Assembly: GCA_966211795.1 (NCBI GenBank)
Contig: CBIHNW010000001.1
Location: 310,001-374,000 of the forward strand
Origin: 21-14-0-10-47-8 sp966211795
GTDB lineage: Bacteria; Bdellovibrionota; Bdellovibrionia; Bdellovibrionales; Bdellovibrionaceae
DNA length: 64,000 bases
Direction: 5' to 3'
Below the pieces are notes generated by a model. It worked only from the letters and a program-made list of their open reading frames with translations, ran no database searches and was not told the DNA's origin. The position numbers were made by a program, and so were the translations under genes. Of this stretch, positions 34,945-43,560 are shown in pieces. Position 1 is the stretch's first letter. Each line of letters begins with the position of its first letter.

Positions 34945-37872
34945 TTATTTCAGCTTTTTTTGATACCGCAGTAAATTTTCTTTTAGGGAATTGAATTCGC
35001 TATAAGCCCGTTCGGTCATGTCTTTTCTTTGCTGCGGGGTGAACTCTTTGTTTTCCAAAAATTCAAATATTTCACTGAGCAAGCTTCCACCCACCGCGGC
35101 CGTGCTGGACTTGAGCGTGTGGGCCAGTTGACGGACCCGCTCGAGATTGGTGTCGTCAGATTTTTTTAATTCTTCGATGGAAGCCGGAGTCGTCTCTAAA
35201 TAGGTGTCGATCAATGCCACGCGAAGATCAACACCGTGTTCGTCTTTGTAACCCTTCAGTAGATCCAGTCGAGCGGGATCAAACGTGCTTTCCGGCGATG
35301 CGAGGTATTTTTCAAGAATGGCGCTGAGCTGGTCTTTGTGAAAAGGTTTGCTAAGATAGTCATTCATTCCTGCCTCCCGGCATTTGGCTTCATCTCCCTT
35401 CATCGCGTTGGCGGTCAAAGCGACGATCGGAAGTGTGGTAGATATATTCTTGCGGATTTCACGTGTCGCTTCAAATCCATCCATCTCTGGCATTTGACAA
35501 TCCATCAAGATCAAATCGAAATGAGATTGAGCAAGCTCTTCTAAAACTTCTTTGCCATTTGCAACCGTGTGATAGGAATATCCGAGCTCTTTCAAAAATG
35601 CTTGGGCGATCAATTGATTGACCGAATTATCTTCGGCGATCAAAATTCGACCACTCGGCTTATTGTTTCTTGGAAAAAGATCTTTGGGTTGCATTTGAGA
35701 ATCGCTGAAATGATCCAAGGAACCATCTTCCGAAAGCATGCGAACCAAATGGTTGTACAAAGAACTTTGATCCAAAGGCCTTGTCAAAAAGTTCGCGACT
35801 CCCAGATTTCGGTACTTGGCCTGAATCTCGGGGATATCGTCATCCAAGATCATGGTAACCCGGGGACGATCCACTCTTTTCTGCAAGGCCGTTAAAAGAT
35901 ATTCGACCGAATTTTTTTGCGGGTGAGGACTGACCAAAATTAAATCCAGTTCCGTCAGATCGGTTTCGCCTTCAATCAGCGCCTGGAGATCCGCTATTTG
36001 CGAGATGTGTCGCAAGCGAAGCTGCCACGAATCGATATAGTCCATCAGGATGCGAGCCGAATCAGGATCTGCATCAAATATAAGAACTTCTTTGTCTCGC
36101 GGGAATACGCGCTGCGGGCGTTCGATTTTTTTGTTTGGTTGAGACTCTTCCAGTGTCAGGGTGAACCAAAATGTCGATCCATGTCCAATCTCCGAGCGCA
36201 CGCCCAACACGCCACCCATCAATTCGACCAACTGTTTGCAAATTGATAAGCCTAAGCCGGTGCCACCAAATCGTTTCGAGGTCGAAACGTCAGCTTGGCT
36301 GAAGGGTTGAAAAAGTCTTTCCATTGCTTGCGGATCGATGCCGATCCCGGTGTCTTCAACTTCAAATTTTATTTTCACTTGACCATTGATTCGTTCAATC
36401 AAGGTGGCGCGCATGATGATCTTGCCGCTATCGGTGAATTTTATCGAATTCCCCAATAGGTTCAATAGCACTTGACCGATGCGCCCGTCGTCACCCCGCA
36501 ATTGTTCAGGAATCTGCGGGCTGATGTAAGACAGCAGCACCAGATTTTTTTCGTGGGCCCGGTGGGCCATCAATTGAACCGTGCGATCGATCGAGTACGA
36601 AAAATTGAAGTCTGACTTTTCGATATCTAATTTGCCGGCTTCGATTTTTGAAAAGTCTAAAATATCGTTGATGATCGTCAGGAGATTCTGGCTCGATTCC
36701 GAAATCAGATTCAGGTATGAGACTTGTTTCGTATCCAAGTTGGTGCCGCCCAAAAGCTCGGCCATCCCGATAATACCATTCATCGGCGTGCGAATTTCGT
36801 GGCTCATGTTGGCCAAGAATCGGGACTTCAGTTGAACCGTTTCTTGCGCCGCTTTTTCGGTCTTGATCAGTTCATCTTCAATTGCCCGCTTCTGGGTGAC
36901 ATCCCGAAACACGGTGACGGCGCGAAATATTTTTCCGGCTTCATTGAATACGGGACTGCTGCTGAAACTTAAAATCCGTGGCGGCAAGTTTTCTGGTTCA
37001 ACCAGAATTTCGTAGTCCTTCACGAACTCGCCTTTCAGCGCCTTCGATGATGGAAGTTCTTCCATGGTCATTTCACGTTTGGTTTTTGGATCCCGGCGCA
37101 CAACCTTCATTGGATCCAAAGTCTCGACCGAAGTCCCGTGTTCATAACCCAATAGATCTCGGGCCGCTTTATTAAAATTCAGGGGCCGGCCTTGATCATC
37201 CATGACGATCAAACCATCGGCCATGGATTCCAATGTTAGATTCAACGTGATCGTCTGCAGCTCTAAGGCATCTTTAGATCGCCCCAAATCGTAGGCTTGT
37301 TTTTGCAAGGCCCGATCTTTTTCCAGCAAGTCCAAAAGGTCACGCTTGGTGATACGATTGGCCATGTAAATCATCAAGCAGGCGAAGAGACCACCGATGG
37401 CGATCGGAAAGTCGATCAATGCGATGCTGGATTTTGAATGAGACTCACGCTCGTTGAGCAACAGTGCTTCTTCGGCAAGCATCTCGTTGATCAACATCAG
37501 CATCTGCTCATCCAATTTGTCCAATTGAGTTTTCCGAATGGAAACGGAGAAAGAGGGATCAGCCATCAGCGCCAATTTTTTCTCGAGCAGCTCCTGCACG
37601 GATTTCAGTCTTTCAACTTGTCTTGGATTGTCCTGGGCGGCCTCTTTGAGATGGCTGATCTTCGAAAATATTTTATCGGATTGGTCTTGCAGTTGGATGG
37701 CGTAAGTCAGCTCCATCAGCTGGTGCTCAAGATTCGCCGTGTGCAAAACCCAAGAAAAGCTGGATTGCAGATTCTGCTTCTGTGCATAGTAAAGAAATCC
37801 AACGAGAACCAAAGTTCCCAAACCGAAGCGAAATCCGTATTGCACAAACCAACGATTAAAAGTCGAAGACAT
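34945..37872 (-). CDS. Membrane hybrid sensor histidine kinase (PAS-HisKA-HATPase-REC-REC-HPt)
   Basis: 975 residues. Two membrane segments (about 16-32 and 150-172) flank a helical periplasmic sensor. A PAS domain follows (about 205-325), then HisKA with SHEIRTPMNGIIGM (His358), HATPase with GLGNS-type N-box LLGNSIKFTD and G-boxes DTGIGI and GTGLGLSI. A first receiver-like region (595-710) lacks the acceptor Asp (LILVSPHPQ), so it is a pseudo-receiver. The second receiver is intact (IAEDNS, LMDCQMP with Asp791). An HPt domain ends the protein (LAHTLKSS, His918). This is a BarA-type phosphorelay kinase; the response regulator follows directly. No input ligand can be named. Confidence 0.9.
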   Translation of the reverse strand: MSSTFNRWFVQYGFRFGLGTLVLVGFLYYAQKQNLQSSFSWVLHTANLEHQLMELTYAIQLQDQSDKIFSKISHLKEAAQDNPRQVERLKSVQELLEKKLALMADPSFSVSIRKTQLDKLDEQMLMLINEMLAEEALLLNERESHSKSSIALIDFPIAIGGLFACLMIYMANRITKRDLLDLLEKDRALQKQAYDLGRSKDALELQTITLNLTLESMADGLIVMDDQGRPLNFNKAARDLLGYEHGTSVETLDPMKVVRRDPKTKREMTMEELPSSKALKGEFVKDYEILVEPENLPPRILSFSSSPVFNEAGKIFRAVTVFRDVTQKRAIEDELIKTEKAAQETVQLKSRFLANMSHEIRTPMNGIIGMAELLGGTNLDTKQVSYLNLISESSQNLLTIINDILDFSKIEAGKLDIEKSDFNFSYSIDRTVQLMAHRAHEKNLVLLSYISPQIPEQLRGDDGRIGQVLLNLLGNSIKFTDSGKIIMRATLIERINGQVKIKFEVEDTGIGIDPQAMERLFQPFSQADVSTSKRFGGTGLGLSICKQLVELMGGVLGVRSEIGHGSTFWFTLTLEESQPNKKIERPQRVFPRDKEVLIFDADPDSARILMDYIDSWQLRLRHISQIADLQALIEGETDLTELDLILVSPHPQKNSVEYLLTALQKRVDRPRVTMILDDDIPEIQAKYRNLGVANFLTRPLDQSSLYNHLVRMLSEDGSLDHFSDSQMQPKDLFPRNNKPSGRILIAEDNSVNQLIAQAFLKELGYSYHTVANGKEVLEELAQSHFDLILMDCQMPEMDGFEATREIRKNISTTLPIVALTANAMKGDEAKCREAGMNDYLSKPFHKDQLSAILEKYLASPESTFDPARLDLLKGYKDEHGVDLRVALIDTYLETTPASIEELKKSDDTNLERVRQLAHTLKSSTAAVGGSLLSEIFEFLENKEFTPQQRKDMTERAYSEFNSLKENLLRYQKKLK

Positions 37873-37935
37873 CCCTGCTCTTTTCGGATGCTTTTCGCTT
37901 TTTGTTGCTAGACGAAAGGGTGACGAATCATCTAT

Positions 37936-38781
37936 TTACGAAATATTCTTATTTATGAACTGGATGACATCTTGGAAGACTTCTTCACGACCAAAGTCGT
38001 TATATATTTCATGCATTCGATCTGGATAAATTTTCAGGACTTTTGAAGTGGCGCCCAATCTCTGGAAAAATTCCGGGCTGGACTCTGAGCCCACGACCGG
38101 GTCCTGACTCGGGATCTGCAGCAGGGTCGGCGTCTCAATTTTTTGCATGTTTTGGCGCAAGAGCTCGATGGTGGCAATAGCTCCCAGGTAAACTCCAGCA
38201 GAAATTCGGTCGTGGCGAAGGACATCGGAATTGAATTCGGCGATGACCTCGGGATCACGGCTCAGATCCGTGTATCGAATTTCGTTGCTTAAGGTCACGG
38301 TTGGTAAAATCTTACTGAAGACCAAAGCGGCCAGATCTTTATATAAGGGAACATCGACGGCGACCCCCAGCATCGGACTGCTCAGAATCTGTCCCGGGAA
38401 CTCCCAATGTCCATTGTTCAGCAGCATTTTCAGCTGCACCAAGCCGCCCATTGAATGACCCAAAAGATGAAGATTTTTGGGATAAAGGCCACGCTCGTCG
38501 CGCAAATGCTGAATGAAGAGCTGCAGATCTTTCACGTAATCTTCGAATTCGCGGGCATAGCCACGCTGGCCTTCCGAGCGGCCGTGACCGCGCATGTCCC
38601 AGGCATAAACTGAGAATGAAAGCTCTTTCAGACCTTCAATCAAGCGCGGGTAGCAGCCCGAATGTTCGGCCTGACCATGCGTGATGATCAGATGACCGCG
38701 GGGCTGCTCGGGCTCCCACATCTGATAGAAAAGTCTCGTATTCTGCAGGCCTGTAAAAAAGGATTCGGATCGTTTGAACAT
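37936..38781 (-). CDS. Alpha/beta hydrolase, monoacylglycerol-lipase-like
   Basis: 281 residues with the serine-hydrolase fold: an oxyanion-side HGQAEHSG segment near residue 35, nucleophile elbow GHSMGG (about residue 108), Asp candidate in IPSQDPVV and His candidate in PDRMHEIYNDFG. This arrangement matches monoacylglycerol lipase and lysophospholipase-type enzymes. No signal peptide is seen, so it is probably cytoplasmic. In a predator it may process prey lipids (inference). It faces a divergent unknown gene. Confidence 0.85.
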   Translation of the reverse strand: MFKRSESFFTGLQNTRLFYQMWEPEQPRGHLIITHGQAEHSGCYPRLIEGLKELSFSVYAWDMRGHGRSEGQRGYAREFEDYVKDLQLFIQHLRDERGLYPKNLHLLGHSMGGLVQLKMLLNNGHWEFPGQILSSPMLGVAVDVPLYKDLAALVFSKILPTVTLSNEIRYTDLSRDPEVIAEFNSDVLRHDRISAGVYLGAIATIELLRQNMQKIETPTLLQIPSQDPVVGSESSPEFFQRLGATSKVLKIYPDRMHEIYNDFGREEVFQDVIQFINKNIS

Positions 38782-38843
38782 CGATCTCTAGATTCTCAAA
38801 AAGTCCCGTTGACTGCAACCTTTGGAAGGGATTTATAGGGGCC

Positions 38844-39479
38844 ATGACTCTGCATGAAATTGTTCAAAAACCTGATGCTGAACGTAATACCCAGTGGGAA
38901 AACCAGTTTTTCCAAGCCCTCAGTCAAGGCAGTGTCAATCTGCTCACTCCTGAGCCGCAAACTGGACCCGACAACTGGCCCTATATGTTAGCTGAAACAT
39001 CTGACAGCGCAACTGAACCCGCCGCAAACTTGATTCGCTGGCTTTCCGATAAAGGCATTGGCCTGGCCGTGAATCCACGCAAAGAATATCCCGATTATGT
39101 TTTTTCATACGGGATGATTTGGTCTTTCAAAGAAACTGGTTTTTTCTTTAAGCCCATCAAGGAACGCGAGACGGGATCCGTGCAATTGGACACCGGCAAG
39201 CTGGTCCATGCAGGTCCGCCGACCGAAGAATTTCTACCGGGATACGTTCGCAAAGTTTTGCAGGATTTTTTCCGTGATCAAGGCATTCTTCGCCCACGCA
39301 TGATCGTGATGAGCATGGATGGCGAAAATTATGATTTGTGTTTGTCGCTCGAATCCTTGGGAAATCCACCCGAAAGTGAGCATCAAGGCGTTGCCGAAGC
39401 GGTCAGCTGGTTTTTGCCACCGCATTATTCGTTGATGTTGATCTCCGAGGCGGGGCTGCCGCCTTTTTCAGATCTTTAG
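38844..39479 (+). CDS. Conserved-looking cytoplasmic protein, unknown function
   Basis: 211 residues, no signal peptide, acidic. The ATG at 38844 is preceded by a weak GGGG-containing stretch. The sequence has a WSFKETGFFFKP core strand and a C-terminal part (YDLCLSLESLGNP ... WFLPPHYSLMLISEAGLP) that look like alternating strands and helices, somewhat like SseB-type domains, but I cannot assign a family. It is divergent from the alpha/beta hydrolase and tail to tail with the PilZ protein (3 bp apart). Confidence 0.6.
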   Translation: MTLHEIVQKPDAERNTQWENQFFQALSQGSVNLLTPEPQTGPDNWPYMLAETSDSATEPAANLIRWLSDKGIGLAVNPRKEYPDYVFSYGMIWSFKETGFFFKPIKERETGSVQLDTGKLVHAGPPTEEFLPGYVRKVLQDFFRDQGILRPRMIVMSMDGENYDLCLSLESLGNPPESEHQGVAEAVSWFLPPHYSLMLISEAGLPPFSDL

Positions 39480-39482
39480 AAA

Positions 39483-39866
39483 TCAATCGAATTCGCCGGG
39501 AGCTGGAAGCAGATCGACCAGGCATTCGCGCCAGTATTCTGGGGCGTCGTCCGTGTAATCGATGCCGATCTCAAAGCCTTGTTTACCAAGCAATTTGGTG
39601 CGTGCGATGCGACCGGAAATTTCGATATTCATCTGTGGCAGATGCAGTAAAACTTTTTGTCCGTGAATGGATTCCAAAGTCAGATTTTTTCTTAAGACGG
39701 ACGGAATCAAATCTTCACGCTTCACGATCAGCAAGAATCCCGTGGTCGAGGCTTCGACGATTTCTCCACTTCTGGCGATCTTTGCCAGGTTTTCCATGGA
39801 TGAAACCGAGGACACTTCGAGCGGCGTAATCTCTCGCCGTGGAGCTATTCGTCGGTTGGTTTGCAT
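39483..39866 (-). CDS. Stand-alone PilZ-like protein
   Basis: 127 residues. The N-terminus NRRIAPRREITPLEVS resembles the RxxxR c-di-GMP-binding motif of PilZ domains, and the body has the expected strands (TTGFLLIVK, QKVLLHLPQMNIEISGRIAR and QGFEIGIDYTD). It may act as a small c-di-GMP receptor. There is a 42-bp gap to the phosphopantetheinyl transferase gene upstream on the same strand, so it could be the last gene of that operon. Confidence 0.65.
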   Translation of the reverse strand: MQTNRRIAPRREITPLEVSSVSSMENLAKIARSGEIVEASTTGFLLIVKREDLIPSVLRKNLTLESIHGQKVLLHLPQMNIEISGRIARTKLLGKQGFEIGIDYTDDAPEYWRECLVDLLPAPGEFD

Positions 39867-39908
39867 ATTTCACCTCTCAGTATACTGATCGGCGATCCTG
39901 GACCAAAG

Positions 39909-40472
39909 TTAAGCTCTGGCCACGAAAAAAGTCAGGCTGTAGGGATGTTTTTTGACGATGATTCCCTGTATTCGAGCGTAGTTAAATTGATGTGGATTCT
40001 GAACCTCGGCCGTCTCGAATTGAGAATCGACTGTCTTCCAGTTCGTCAGTTCCACGGCAGAGACAACAAGCGGCTGTTTAGGACCTTTTAAACACTTGAA
40101 AGCCGCCTCTTTTGCGGTCCACAACGAGGCATTCGAAGGCGCCGCCTGATATTCCTTCAGGGTCTCGCAAATTCTTTTGGCAGTTTCCGGGCGAACTCGG
40201 GCGTCCTCTTCGATATCAAATCCGATTTGCAGCACGTGATTTGAATCAAAGGTCGTAAACGCAAATCCGCCCATCGACGGGCAGTGAGAAATGGAAGAAT
40301 CCGAAAAAGGGTAAGCCTTGGCCATTCTTTTCTTGAGCTCGCCGTGCAAGCTTTCTCGGTAATCCGCATGGGTGCTGCCCCAGTTGGGACGCAAAACGAT
40401 TTCCAAGTTTTCCAGCTGCAAGTAGCGGCGAATGATTTCGATGTCTTGCGCGGATAAAATCACGCCGGCCAA
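39909..40472 (-). CDS. 4'-phosphopantetheinyl transferase superfamily protein
   Basis: 187 residues. The metal-binding motif IGFDIEEDAR and the WTAKEAAFKCLKG motif (both diagnostic) are present, with SHCPSMGGFAF as the earlier SHS/GGFA segment. These enzymes transfer phosphopantetheine from CoA to a carrier-protein serine. The length fits the single AcpS-like or shortened Sfp type. The start codon overlaps the end of nadA by 13 bp, which suggests translational coupling. Which carrier protein it serves is not visible here. Confidence 0.75.
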   Translation of the reverse strand: MAGVILSAQDIEIIRRYLQLENLEIVLRPNWGSTHADYRESLHGELKKRMAKAYPFSDSSISHCPSMGGFAFTTFDSNHVLQIGFDIEEDARVRPETAKRICETLKEYQAAPSNASLWTAKEAAFKCLKGPKQPLVVSAVELTNWKTVDSQFETAEVQNPHQFNYARIQGIIVKKHPYSLTFFVARA

Positions 40473-41416
40473 GTCACGGGTTTTCCGGCCGTGATATCCA
40501 TCATGCGATTGAGCCCGATTTTCGCGTCTTCTTTCAGGTGCTCAGGAATTTGCACCTGGGGCTTCAAAGTCTGCAGGGCGATTTTGATTTTTTCCAACGA
40601 GCTCAATTTCATGTAAGGGCAGTCGTTGCAAGCGCAGCCCGGATCGGCGACCGGTGCTTGAATCAGCTCGGCATCGGGACGACGCTTTTTCATCTCGTGA
40701 AAAATTCCGGTTTCGGTGGCGACGATGAATTTCTTGGCGGGATTTTTTTCGACCTCTTCCAGCAAACGCGAAGTCGAGCCAATCACCTGCGCCCACATCA
40801 AGACACTGTCATCACATTCCGGATGCGCAATCACCACGGCATCGGGATGTTGCTTGATCAGCTCCATCAGTTTCTGCGCCTCGAACAGCACGTGCACCTG
40901 ACAGCTTCCATCCCACATGACAAAATCGCGTCCCGTTTCTTTCTCCAGATATCGACCCAGGTTTTTATCAGGTCCGAATAAGACCGGGCGGTCAGCGGGA
41001 ATGGCGTTGATGATTTGCTTTGCATTGCTCGAAGTCACGATGACATCCGAAATCGATTTCACTTCGGTTGACGAGTTGATGTAGGTCACGGTGATGCCGC
41101 GCGGATGTTGATCCTTCCACGCTTTGTATTTCGCAAAAGGAGCTTCCTCCACCAACGAACAACCGGCGTTCAGATCCGGAACCAAAACGGTCTTTGTCGG
41201 ATTCAAAAGCTTCACGCTTTCCGCCATGAAAACGACACCGGCCAGAAGGATCACTTGCTCTTTCACCTGCTGTCCCATTTTGGCGAGATAGAAACTGTCG
41301 CCCACATAATCGGCGATGTCTTGAATGGCGCCCTCTTGATAATAGTGAGCCAGAATGACGGCATTCTTTTCTTTTTTAAGAGCTTTGATTTCTTCCGCAA
41401 TGTTCATGGTTCGCAT
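40460..41416 (-). CDS. nadA: Quinolinate synthase A (NadA)
   Basis: 318 residues, normal for the short NadA form. It condenses iminoaspartate with dihydroxyacetone phosphate to quinolinate in NAD synthesis. The [4Fe-4S] cluster cysteines are visible in NAGCSLVEE, in the middle of the chain, and in the C-terminal GCACNDCPYM segment. HYYQEGAIQD and HPECDDSV are family motifs. Two in-frame ATGs (41416 and 41407) are possible starts. nadB and nadC are not nearby. It overlaps the phosphopantetheinyl transferase gene. Confidence 0.9.
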   Translation of the reverse strand: MRTMNIAEEIKALKKEKNAVILAHYYQEGAIQDIADYVGDSFYLAKMGQQVKEQVILLAGVVFMAESVKLLNPTKTVLVPDLNAGCSLVEEAPFAKYKAWKDQHPRGITVTYINSSTEVKSISDVIVTSSNAKQIINAIPADRPVLFGPDKNLGRYLEKETGRDFVMWDGSCQVHVLFEAQKLMELIKQHPDAVVIAHPECDDSVLMWAQVIGSTSRLLEEVEKNPAKKFIVATETGIFHEMKKRRPDAELIQAPVADPGCACNDCPYMKLSSLEKIKIALQTLKPQVQIPEHLKEDAKIGLNRMMDITAGKPVTWPA

Positions 41417-41577
41417 GGTTTATCACAGTTCTTTTGCGAGCGAAAACCGATTGATGCTGCTTTGTGACGAAACACCTTTAATACCTGCGTTGGCAACCCA
41501 TCCACCGCATTAACGGATTCAGCCCGGTGGAGCTCTGATTTTGTCGGCTCAAGCCTGGATAATTTTTGCAAAATTTC

Positions 41578-41634
41578 GCAAAAGCCAAAGACGGCATCTC
41601 AAATGCGAAAGACTTTATTTCAAATTCGAAAGAC
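41578..41634. repeat. 21-bp-period tandem repeat
   Basis: Three copies of a 15-bp core (TCAAAT(G/T)CGAAAGAC at 41599-41613 and 41620-41634, and a weaker one at 41578-41592) are spaced exactly 21 bp apart. The period equals two helical turns. Confidence 0.65.
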
Positions 41635-41737
41635 AGAAGCTCAGAGATGGCCTTCCGGAAGGGGATGCTCGTTAACCCATGGTCAGGAAAACGAACCTGG
41701 ATGTTCTACTTCAAACCGAGATGCCGATTAGGCTTTG

Positions 41738-41864
41738 CTGAGCCCCTCACTTTCTTGTCTACGGATCCGTATACAAGTCTTGTCGACTGATCAGTAGACA
41801 AGAAAGTGAGGGTATCGAAAGAGGGTATCGATAGATAGGGGACAAGCCTCAACATGGGGCTCAG
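41738..41864. repeat. Nested inverted-repeat element
   Basis: Inner arms 41744-41762 and 41794-41812 are perfectly complementary over 19 bp. Outer arms CTGAGCCCC (41738-41746) and GGGGCTCAG (41856-41864) also match. An 11-bp direct repeat GAGGGTATCGA occurs at 41808-41818 and 41821-41831. It has no T-run typical of a terminator and resembles a small palindromic element. Confidence 0.7.
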
Positions 41865-41985
41865 GCTGGCCGCTCTCGCCTTGCGTCTGCAGTGCCTGGC
41901 TCAAGTGAAACTGGAACGCGCTTTGATGAATATGCGATTGCCATGCACTGCCGGCAAAAACTTGATAGAGGCCTAAGATTTTGAA

Positions 41986-42567
41986 TTAGCCCTTGAGAAC
42001 TTGGACGATGGATTTTGAGACGGTTTTCAGGCTTTCCATGACCCCGCGGCCTTCCGCGGCGTTGGCTTCAAAGTCCGGGGCGTTGTACTTGTTCAGTTGA
42101 AAGCGCAGATCTTTGACTGAGCTTGCAGTTGGCAAATCGCGCTTGTTGTATTGAAAAACCAATGGGATCTCGTTGATGTCCATGCCCTGGGCTTCGAGAT
42201 TGCGCTCGAGATTGTGCAGGGCCTGCAGGTTTTCTTCCATGCGTTCCGCTTGCGAGTCGGCGACGAAAATCACGCCATCCAAACCTTTGATGATCAGCTT
42301 GCGGCTGGCATCGTAGATCACCTGACCGGGAACCGAAAACAAATGGAATCGAGTTTGGTAACCGCGAATGGTGCCGAAATCCAATGGCAGGAAATCGAAG
42401 AACAGGGTTCGCTCGACATCCGTGTTCAAGGCCACCAATTTGGTTTTCTGATCTTGAGCTGTCTGCTGATAAACCCAGCGAATGTTCGTGGTTTTGCCGC
42501 CCAACGAAGGACCATAATAAACAATCTTAAGATGCATGATTTTGGCATCATGATTGATATTTGCCAT
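41986..42567 (-). CDS. MglA-like small Ras-type GTPase
   Basis: 193 residues. The P-loop GPSLGGKTTN, TRFHLFSVPGQVIYDASRK (switch II region) and YNKRDLP (NKxD) match MglA, which controls polarity and gliding in Myxococcus and polar placement of machinery in Bdellovibrio. The central LVFQYNKRDL confirms it. Length is normal. It begins at the last base of the recR stop codon (TAATG overlap), so it is coupled to recR. No MglB gene is adjacent. I leave the symbol empty because paralogues exist. Confidence 0.85.
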   Translation of the reverse strand: MANINHDAKIMHLKIVYYGPSLGGKTTNIRWVYQQTAQDQKTKLVALNTDVERTLFFDFLPLDFGTIRGYQTRFHLFSVPGQVIYDASRKLIIKGLDGVIFVADSQAERMEENLQALHNLERNLEAQGMDINEIPLVFQYNKRDLPTASSVKDLRFQLNKYNAPDFEANAAEGRGVMESLKTVSKSIVQVLKG

Positions 42568-43181
42568 TACAGTTCCACTCGGTTTTCCAAAGCGCGGCCC
42601 ATGGTGCGATCGTCGATGTAATCGATATCGCTGCCGATCGGAACGCCATGAGCGATCCGGCTGAGACGAACACCCTTGTTTTGCAAATGCTTGGCGAGAT
42701 AAAGAACGGTGGTGTCACCTTCAAGATCCGCATCCAAAGCCATGATGACTTCGCGAATTTGCGGACCTTCGTGATCCAGGCCGCGATTGATCTTGTTGAT
42801 CAGCTCGGCAATTTTCAGATCTTGCGGACCGATGCCTTCCAGCGGAGAAATCACTCCGTGCAGGACGTGATAGCGACCGCGGAAAGCGCCAGACGATTCA
42901 ATTCGCAAAATATCGGAAGGTTCTTCGACCACGCAGATGGAATCATCAGAGCGATGCGGATCCAGGCAGAAACGGCAGATGTCGGCATCGGTGTAATTAA
43001 AGCAGCTCGGGCAAACATGGACTTCGGCTTGAACGCGAATCAAGGACTCGGCCAATTGATGCGAGTACTCGGCCGGAGCCCGTAAGATGTGATAAGCCAA
43101 ACGTTGCGCGGTTTTCGGTCCGATTCCCGGCAAACGAGAGAGCTCATGCACCAGTTTTTCGAGTGCTGAAATATGAAGCAT
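42567..43181 (-). CDS. recR: Recombination protein RecR
   Basis: 204 residues, full length. A helix-hairpin-helix (RLPGIGPKTAQRLA), a four-Cys zinc finger (CPSCFNYTDADICRFC) and a Toprim domain (VMALDADLEGDTT) are in the expected order. It works with RecO/RecF to load RecA at gaps. It lies 28 bp downstream of ybaB, as in many bacteria, and its stop overlaps the start of the mglA-like gene. Confidence 0.97.
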   Translation of the reverse strand: MLHISALEKLVHELSRLPGIGPKTAQRLAYHILRAPAEYSHQLAESLIRVQAEVHVCPSCFNYTDADICRFCLDPHRSDDSICVVEEPSDILRIESSGAFRGRYHVLHGVISPLEGIGPQDLKIAELINKINRGLDHEGPQIREVIMALDADLEGDTTVLYLAKHLQNKGVRLSRIAHGVPIGSDIDYIDDRTMGRALENRVEL

Positions 43182-43209
43182 ATACTCAGAGTTTAACTAT
43201 ACTTTCGTC

Positions 43210-43536
43210 TTAGAACAACCCCGGAATGTTCATACCACCCGTGATTTTTTCCATTTCTTTCGCCGAAGTCTCTTTGGCCACTTTCAAAGCTTCGTTGGCC
43301 GCTGTCAAAAGCATGTCTTGAAGCATGTCCTTGTCACCTGACTTGAAAACGTCGTCCTGGATGGCAATCGCCTTGATTTGATTGTCGCCATTGACGGTCA
43401 CGGTGACGGCTCCGCCGCCCGAAGTGCCTTCATAGGACTTTTGCGCCAGTTCTTCTTGCAGCTTCTTCATTTTCAACTGCATTTGATTTGCTTGCTTCAT
43501 CAATTGGGCCATTCCGCCCGCGCCAAAACCTTTCAT
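43210..43536 (-). CDS. ybaB: YbaB/EbfC family nucleoid-associated protein
   Basis: 108 residues with the family pattern: MAQLMKQANQMQLKMKKLQEELAQKSYEG helix, then VTVTVNGDNQIKAIAIQDDV strands and a helix with DMLQDMLLTAANEALKVAKE. It is a small dimeric DNA-binding protein whose gene usually sits between dnaX and recR, as here. Confidence 0.95.
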   Translation of the reverse strand: MKGFGAGGMAQLMKQANQMQLKMKKLQEELAQKSYEGTSGGGAVTVTVNGDNQIKAIAIQDDVFKSGDKDMLQDMLLTAANEALKVAKETSAKEMEKITGGMNIPGLF

Positions 43537-43560
43537 AAACCCTCCCTTAAAATAATCCGA

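Larger units (their letters stand above)
41417..41985. other. Intergenic region between nadA and the mglA-like gene
   Basis: About 570 bp without a credible gene. It contains a 21-bp-period tandem repeat (three copies, 41578-41634) and a nested inverted repeat (41738-41864), described separately. A short open frame through the repeats lacks a normal start and is probably not a gene. Confidence 0.6.

Noticed and set aside
41566..41790. 74-codon frame through the 21-bp repeats
   Set aside because: TTG start, no ribosome binding site, and it ends within the inverted-repeat element. It could be a decayed gene.
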